Below, one piece after another: positions 7,035-11,207 of a DNA stretch of 11,207 bases (position 1 is its first letter; each line of letters begins with the position of its first letter). A model generated the notes under the pieces. That model had not been told where the DNA came from, did not search any database, and saw nothing but the letters and a program-made list of their open reading frames with translations. Source of the stretch: an uncultured Ruminococcus sp. (GTDB lineage: Bacteria > Bacillota > Clostridia > Oscillospirales > Ruminococcaceae); the NCBI GenBank assembly GCA_900545125.1, contig UQXS01000064.1, positions 1 through 11,207 on the forward strand. The letters are read 5' to 3'. Both the position numbers and the translations under genes were made by a program.

Positions 7035-8563
7035 AACTCCTCCTTTAGCGTCAGCCCGCATTTTAGTTTGAAACCAATGCAGGTTCTGGTGTATACGATA
7101 ATGCTGTCAACATATTCTGAAAAAATCTCATCGCTGAATTCCGTCTGCATTTCTAGCGATTCAACCAGATGCAGTAATTTTTCAGTTTCTTTCACATTGC
7201 CGTTTACAGCGATATTTTCAAGATTTTTCAGCTCTGCCCGATATTCCTCATTCTGCCGTTCAATCTGCCGGAGTTCACGGGTATACATCGTACTGTCAAG
7301 AAATCCGCCGACACGGAGCTTTCGCAGCTCATTTTTTCTTTCGGCATTCCGCTGAATCCTGCTTTTCAGTTCAGGGACTGACCGGAGACTTCCGACAGTA
7401 TCGGAGTTTTTCAGTGCTTCATGATACGGTAATAATACCTGTTTATAGGCGAAAATCAGCTTGTTCAGCATGGTCACAAATGCTGCTTTTATCGCTTCAT
7501 CCTTAATGAACATCATGGAGCAAGATTTTTTGTCGTTCAGGTGCGTCGTACACGCCCATGCAATGCAGGAACTCTGGGTCTGCCGCTTGAATTTTCCTCC
7601 ACACTCACCGCAGATTATCATGCCGGAAAAAGGGTATTTATTGTGATACTTTCCGCTGTTTTTGGCAATATTTCGCTCATCACTGTGCATCTGAAGCATC
7701 AGCCGAGCCTTTTCAAAATCCTCCTTGCTGACGATTGCTTCATGATGCCCCTCGGCAAAATAGCTGTCCGCTTCACCATGGTTATGGTGCCGCCTGAAAT
7801 TGCTGTCCGTATAGGTTTTCTGAAAAATTGCAGCACCGTAATATTTTTCGTTTGTCAGCATTCCCTTGACCGTAGAACCCGACCATTTTCCGCCTTTTCG
7901 GGTTGGGATCTTCCTTTTTTCCAGCATTTTTGCAATAGCACAGGTTCCCATCCCATTCAGGGCGGATGCAAAAATAAGGCGTACAACATCGGCTTCTTCC
8001 GGATCGATGACCATGCTCCCGTCTGCGGCTTTTTTGTAGCCATATGGCGGATATCCGAATTTGAAAGTACCTGCTTCAATTCGCTGCGTGACCGACCATT
8101 TCACATTTTTAGAAATGGATTCCGATTCATCCTGCGCCATGCTGCTGAGAATTGACAGTAGCAGTTCGCTCTCCATAGTACTGGTATCCAGATTTTCTTT
8201 TTCAAAATAAATCGGAATATTGTAAGATAACAGCTCACGCACCAATGACAGGCAATCCGTTGTATTTCGGGAAAATCGGCTGATAGATTTGGTCAGAACA
8301 TAGTCAACTTTTCCGGTGCGGCAGGCGTATAGAAGTGCCTGCAAACCGTCACGGGTTTCAGCCTTTATTCCGCTGAGACCGAAATCATAAAATATGCCTG
8401 CAAACTCCCAGTTGTCGTGAAGATTGATCCACGTTTCATAATGCAATTTCTGCGTTTCAAGGCTCTCTTTCTGATCTTCATTTTCTGTACTAACACGGCA
8501 GTAGGCAGCCACACGGAGCTTTTTTACTGCAACAGGCTGTGCTTCAATTTTTCTAATTTTCAT
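7016..8563 (-). CDS. Large serine recombinase, first gene of the recombination module
   Basis: 515 residues. The resolvase domain (about 15-155) begins with AAYCRVST, giving catalytic Ser25, and carries TKSISRFSRNTTD. A recombinase domain follows (about 165-290, with YPPYGYKKAADGS and the STVKGMLTNEKYYG helix). The zinc ribbon lies near 318-348 (CGECGGKF, then WAC and KSC). After it come a charged helical segment (about 385-455: ELKSRIQRNAERKNELRKL) and a C-terminal strand region. The ATG at 8563 has a strong ribosome site AAGGAGGT (8569-8576). It lies 29 bases after the SHOCT-like gene, so they are probably one operon. It differs clearly from the 514-residue copy while sharing the plan. The pair resembles recombinase sets in Firmicutes mobile elements where more than one large serine recombinase is needed for integration or excision; that requirement is not shown here. 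Confidence 0.93.
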   Translation of the reverse strand: MKIRKIEAQPVAVKKLRVAAYCRVSTENEDQKESLETQKLHYETWINLHDNWEFAGIFYDFGLSGIKAETRDGLQALLYACRTGKVDYVLTKSISRFSRNTTDCLSLVRELLSYNIPIYFEKENLDTSTMESELLLSILSSMAQDESESISKNVKWSVTQRIEAGTFKFGYPPYGYKKAADGSMVIDPEEADVVRLIFASALNGMGTCAIAKMLEKRKIPTRKGGKWSGSTVKGMLTNEKYYGAAIFQKTYTDSNFRRHHNHGEADSYFAEGHHEAIVSKEDFEKARLMLQMHSDERNIAKNSGKYHNKYPFSGMIICGECGGKFKRQTQSSCIAWACTTHLNDKKSCSMMFIKDEAIKAAFVTMLNKLIFAYKQVLLPYHEALKNSDTVGSLRSVPELKSRIQRNAERKNELRKLRVGGFLDSTMYTRELRQIERQNEEYRAELKNLENIAVNGNVKETEKLLHLVESLEMQTEFSDEIFSEYVDSIIVYTRTCIGFKLKCGLTLKEELCSDTK

Positions 8564-8592
8564 AGCATACCTCCTTTTGTCAGTATACCATA

Positions 8593-8784
8593 TTAAATCG
8601 TTTTCGCTGATTTATCAAGTGTTTTTGGAAATAAGTCCGCATACAGCGGAGAGAAAGATTGGCGGTTTAATTCGGTTAATTTGTCATACTCGACAAAGGA
8701 AATCAGACCATTTTTGTAGAGCAGTTCTGTAATTTTCTGTGCTTTGTGATAGTTTATTTCATCAATAATTTTCTGCTGTTCCAT
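8593..8784 (-). CDS. Small SHOCT-like protein ahead of the recombinases
   Basis: 63 residues. The ATG at 8784 follows GGAGG (8791-8795) with 6 bases between. The pattern EINYHKAQKITELLYKNGLI, then SFVEYDKLTELN and a Pro-Leu-Tyr-Ala segment, matches the short SHOCT-type proteins commonly found directly upstream of serine recombinase genes in Clostridia mobile elements. The core is two helices around a Gly-Leu-Ile turn. There is no membrane segment and no obvious helix-turn-helix. SHOCT segments are usually oligomerisation modules. Its place at the head of the recombinase operon suggests a role in controlling or assisting recombination, but that is inference from position. It starts a new unit after the lysis-operon terminator. 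Confidence 0.65.
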   Translation of the reverse strand: MEQQKIIDEINYHKAQKITELLYKNGLISFVEYDKLTELNRQSFSPLYADLFPKTLDKSAKTI

Positions 8785-8787
8785 ATT

Positions 8788-8823
8788 GCACCTCCGGATT
8801 TTCAGTCTATGTACAGCACCTCC
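8788..8823. repeat. GCACCTCC direct repeat upstream of the SHOCT-like gene
   Basis: GCACCTCC occurs at 8788-8795 and 8816-8823, a 28-base period. Read on the - strand both are GGAGGTGC, and only the one next to 8784 is placed to serve as a ribosome site. The second may be chance, a decoy ribosome site or part of an operator. I see no convincing promoter in 8785-8840, although a TTTACA hexamer overlaps the terminator tail. Confidence 0.3.
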
Positions 8824-8837
8824 CTGATAAAATATGT

Positions 8838-8858
8838 AAAGGGCAGATTGCTCTGCCC
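8838..8858 (-). terminator. Intrinsic terminator after the lysis genes
   Basis: GGGCAGA (8841-8847) pairs perfectly with TCTGCCC (8852-8858) around TTGC. Read on the - strand the stem is followed by TTTACATATTTT. It begins 7 bases past the endolysin stop codon (8866-8868), closing the late tail-holin-endolysin operon and separating it from the SHOCT-recombinase unit. Confidence 0.75.
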
Positions 8859-8865
8859 CGATGAG

Positions 8866-10050
8866 TTATTCTTTTGTCAGCGTTCCTTTGTAGATTTCAT
8901 TGCCGATAGTGATAGTCACATTGGCGGATGTTGTGTCAGGTTCAGGTGTAGTATCTTTGCCATAGCCGTTCATTCCTTTGTTCTTAATAACAGCCGGGAA
9001 ATCAATATAGGCTGTGTCAAGGTCAACATTGCCGTTAATACCGTCAACTTTATCCTCAGAGGAATACTGCCAGATTCCGTAAGCACCGCTGTAATTGGTC
9101 TTATCAGTCCAGTGTGCCAGCCAGATGGTATAGCGTGATTTGATATCATCCGCAGTATGCGTTGTGAGAGAAGACGCCGAACCGTACAATCCGACAAAAT
9201 ATCCGGCAGATTCAACTCTTTCAAGAAATGCTTTCATGATTGCGGAGACCTTTTCTTTTCCGAGTTCAAATTGCTTTTTCTCCTCTAAATCGAAATACAC
9301 AGGCATTTCAAACTGCTTACCCTCAATAATTTTGAGAAACACATCCGCTTCCAGCCTTGCCTCTTCCGGTGTCATGGCATAGGAGTACCAGTAAGCCCCG
9401 ATAGGCATATTCACAGCCTTTGCATTTTTGTAATTCTCCTCGAACCTTGCATCTTTCTGCGACAATTCACGCCCATACCCTGCACGGAGAATGGCAAATT
9501 GGATTCCGGCATTTTTTACTTTCTGCCAGTCGATACTGCCGTTGTGAACGCTTACGTCAATACCTTTCATAAGAGGTTCGTTAGTCTTTGAAATACCGAA
9601 ATACTGGTAAAAATCACTTGTCACAGTGCTGTTGCCCTTAATCTCATCACCGTACCATTTTGAACCAGTGCGAACATCCACATGGGTGTAGATATATTTC
9701 TCATTGATGTTCGCAATGCCACCAAAACCAATATCTTGAGTCATACAGCAGACGGTCTTACTGGAAATAGGCTGTCCGTCCTGACCGTAACAGCAGATAT
9801 CCGCCGCATTGCCCTTGGTGTGCTGTCCTGAACCTGAACCTCCTACATTTTTATCATGAGCAGTACATCTGTAACCGGAAGTTACGATAATTTTAGAGCA
9901 GTTAAGAGCAGAATAGAGCTTTTCGAGGTTAGTGATAAGCTCCTCTGCAATCAAAATATCGTGGGATTGTCCGCATTTACACTTAAATTCCTGCACATTG
10001 AAATGCGGTGAAAGCTGCGATTTATCGCCAGATTCATACTTTTTAACCAT
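8866..10050 (-). CDS. Bifunctional endolysin: M15 peptidase plus GH25 muramidase
   Basis: 394 residues from the ATG at 10050; the longer frame from 10095 would translate the ribosome site AAGGAGG (10060-10066), so I use the inner start. Residues 1-130 are a Peptidase M15A-type zinc peptidase: FKCKCG (22-27), TSGYR (57-61), then GQHTKGNAADI and THVDVR, with ligands His77, Asp84 and His123. From about 160 to 355 is a glycosyl hydrolase 25 lysozyme: MKGIDVSVHNG with Asp164, LRAGYG, YWYSYA, and the catalytic D-x-E in VYFDLEE (Asp253/Glu255), closing with IWQYSS and VDLD. A Pro/Thr linker leads to a 20-residue tail, TITIGNEIYKGTLTKE. Together they would cut both the peptide stems and the glycan strands of the wall at lysis. 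No signal peptide is seen, so export depends on the holin, whose stop codon it overlaps. Confidence 0.92.
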   Translation of the reverse strand: MVKKYESGDKSQLSPHFNVQEFKCKCGQSHDILIAEELITNLEKLYSALNCSKIIVTSGYRCTAHDKNVGGSGSGQHTKGNAADICCYGQDGQPISSKTVCCMTQDIGFGGIANINEKYIYTHVDVRTGSKWYGDEIKGNSTVTSDFYQYFGISKTNEPLMKGIDVSVHNGSIDWQKVKNAGIQFAILRAGYGRELSQKDARFEENYKNAKAVNMPIGAYWYSYAMTPEEARLEADVFLKIIEGKQFEMPVYFDLEEKKQFELGKEKVSAIMKAFLERVESAGYFVGLYGSASSLTTHTADDIKSRYTIWLAHWTDKTNYSGAYGIWQYSSEDKVDGINGNVDLDTAYIDFPAVIKNKGMNGYGKDTTPEPDTTSANVTITIGNEIYKGTLTKE

Positions 10051-10543
10051 GCTTCTTGTCCTCCTTGTTTTCCTTCTCATTTTCTTCCTCATCATCGTCT
10101 AAAGCATCAATCATCTGCTGAAAACTGCTGTCCATTTTGCTTGTTTTCTTTTGCAGAACCTCAATTCCCTTTTTGATTGCATCGGGATAGGGAATGCCAA
10201 TCAATGATGTGTTCTCGATAATCGACAGCAGTTCATTCATGCAAAAACCGATACAGGTCGCATCACGGATATACGTTGCCCCGATCAGGATATCCATGCG
10301 GACGGCAGCGACAATGATGAGCAGCGTACAAAACTTTTTTGCAAGTCCATACCAGCCTGCCTTGGAACTAAGCCTACCGGTCTTGCTATGCTTGGATTTG
10401 CCGAGAGCTGCGGAGATGAGTCCGGTCGTAAAATCAACTGCCATAAAAATAACGAGTGTAATCATTGCCGTATCCCAACCGCCCAGCAGAGCTGCAAAAA
10501 AGCCGCCGATCATCCCGGCGGCAGTGCAAATATTTTCTTTCAT
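10043..10543 (-). CDS. Phage holin, TcdE/Cph1-type
   Basis: 166 residues from the ATG at 10543. The upstream ATG at 10561 would translate the ribosome site GAGGAGG (10550-10556), so the inner start is preferred. Holins collect in the membrane and open it at a set time so that endolysin reaches the wall. The sequence has hydrophobic segments at about 6-22, 25-48, 68-92 and a weaker one near 95-118, with the family pattern WDTAMITLVIFMAVDFTTGLI and a basic KSKHSKTGRLSSKAGWYGLAKK loop. The C-terminus is highly charged (Asp/Glu run, then Lys). The gene lies directly after the tail-end gene and overlaps the endolysin start by 8 bases, a normal lysis cassette. Confidence 0.9.
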   Translation of the reverse strand: MKENICTAAGMIGGFFAALLGGWDTAMITLVIFMAVDFTTGLISAALGKSKHSKTGRLSSKAGWYGLAKKFCTLLIIVAAVRMDILIGATYIRDATCIGFCMNELLSIIENTSLIGIPYPDAIKKGIEVLQKKTSKMDSSFQQMIDALDDDEEENEKENKEDKKHG

Positions 10544-10561
10544 GTGATTCCTCCTCTTCAT

Positions 10562-11207
10562 TTACGTGACCTCCAGAACCTTAATATTTCGGATATACGG
10601 ATGTGTATTGTCAGTCACAGCTTTCCACGCAAGATAGTAGTCACCGCTTGCGATATCTTCGCACGGCAAAAGCACAGAAGTGTAATTCTCGACCGATTGC
10701 AGCCAATTGAACGGCACAGTAATTGCATTGTCTTTCTGAATTTCTTCATAAATATATCTTGCGGTTTCAGACGGCTGCATAGTTTGAGAACTCTTCGGAA
10801 CTAACCACATTTCTCCGGCATCCGATGCTCCGGAGCGATAACTGATAAGCAGCGATTTTGTCGGGGTGATACGCACAGATTCCGTACACATGGTGTAAAT
10901 GACAGCACCCCAGTTGAAATCGGGCTGATTATAGAAAAGGGCATAGTCATTTTCAGTACAGCAGAAATTAGGGTAGGACTCCGAAAAGCCGTTCAGAGAG
11001 CGATAACCGTCATTATAAAAGGTGTAGATTTTTTCGCCGTAATTAGATAATGCATCAGCCCCTGAATGAAACAGCGTGACAGCAGTATCGGAGGAGTGCA
11101 GATTGTCAATCTGAGCTTGCAGGGATTCCACCGTTTGCAGGAGATTGGCGATATTTTTCTCGTTGGAAACGATTCCGGCGGAATTGTTATCACACTTTCC
11201 CTTGAAA
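10562..11207 (-). CDS. Probable phage tail-end structural protein, N-terminal part outside window
   Basis: The frame is open to the right edge, so the GTG at 11131 is internal; 214 C-terminal residues are visible. They start with a Ser/Asn-rich stretch and a heptad-like helix (NEKNIANLLQTVESLQAQID) that could trimerise. After that comes a Tyr/Trp-rich, strand-like domain with NDGYRSLNGF, FYNQPDFNWGAVIYT and a closing YIRNIKVLEVT. I do not recognise a named family. Position directly before holin and endolysin, plus coiled coil then beta-rich domain, fits a tail fibre, baseplate or receptor-binding accessory protein. The stop codon TAA (10562-10564) is 18 bases before the holin start, so it is in the late operon. 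Confidence 0.6.
   Translation of the reverse strand, partial: FKGKCDNNSAGIVSNEKNIANLLQTVESLQAQIDNLHSSDTAVTLFHSGADALSNYGEKIYTFYNDGYRSLNGFSESYPNFCCTENDYALFYNQPDFNWGAVIYTMCTESVRITPTKSLLISYRSGASDAGEMWLVPKSSQTMQPSETARYIYEEIQKDNAITVPFNWLQSVENYTSVLLPCEDIASGDYYLAWKAVTDNTHPYIRNIKVLEVT

Noticed and set aside
6642..7061. Middle recombinase as a pseudogene fragment of a neighbour
   Set aside because: Both neighbours are full length with their own recombinase domains, and the middle gene has an intact frame, strong ribosome site and coupled overlaps.
7541..8155. 204-codon + frame antisense to the first recombinase
   Set aside because: Shadow frame; Cys/Phe/His-rich composition typical of antisense translation.
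10388..10804. 138-codon + frame antisense to holin and tail-end genes
   Set aside because: Crosses two real genes on the other strand and lacks start signals.

Overview
The window reads as a low-to-moderate GC Clostridia genome, most likely a Ruminococcus-like Oscillospiraceae member. That placement rests on the protein sequences and on the hemZ-rlmD pair; it is an inference, not a database result. A short piece of chromosomal backbone on the left gives way to an integrated element, most simply a prophage, that runs off the right edge.

Left, + strand (1-2522): the 3' part of hemZ (radical-SAM coproporphyrinogen dehydrogenase) overlaps a complete rlmD-type 23S rRNA uracil methyltransferase gene, which ends in an intrinsic terminator. 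Then 2523-2834 carries no gene but is rich in signals: a 17-bp direct repeat, an imperfect hairpin abutting a near-consensus promoter, and a leader. That promoter serves a 51-residue hydrophobic small protein (2835-2990), too short for common ORF cut-offs. A GC-rich hairpin on its stop codon is followed by a visibly AT-rich 661-codon gene (3067-5052). Its product is unrecognised except for a C-terminal HEPN-like Arg-x4-His signature, which suggests an RNase-type defence or toxin effector.

Right, - strand (11207 down to 5101): phage-like genes read towards rlmD. In transcription order they are the C-terminal part of a probable tail-end protein, a holin, a two-domain endolysin (M15 peptidase plus GH25 muramidase), a terminator, a small SHOCT-like protein, and three tightly packed serine-recombinase genes. 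The first and third recombinases are full length. The middle one is a 130-residue protein with only the recombinase (DNA-binding) domain and no catalytic serine domain. The last two genes overlap by an ATGA.

The layout suggests an element integrated just downstream of rlmD, with its recombination module near that end and a small-peptide/HEPN pair as terminal cargo. The exact junction cannot be fixed because the other end lies outside the window. Several start codons were moved from the longest reading frame because the first codons of that frame are themselves the Shine-Dalgarno sequence (middle recombinase, endolysin, holin).
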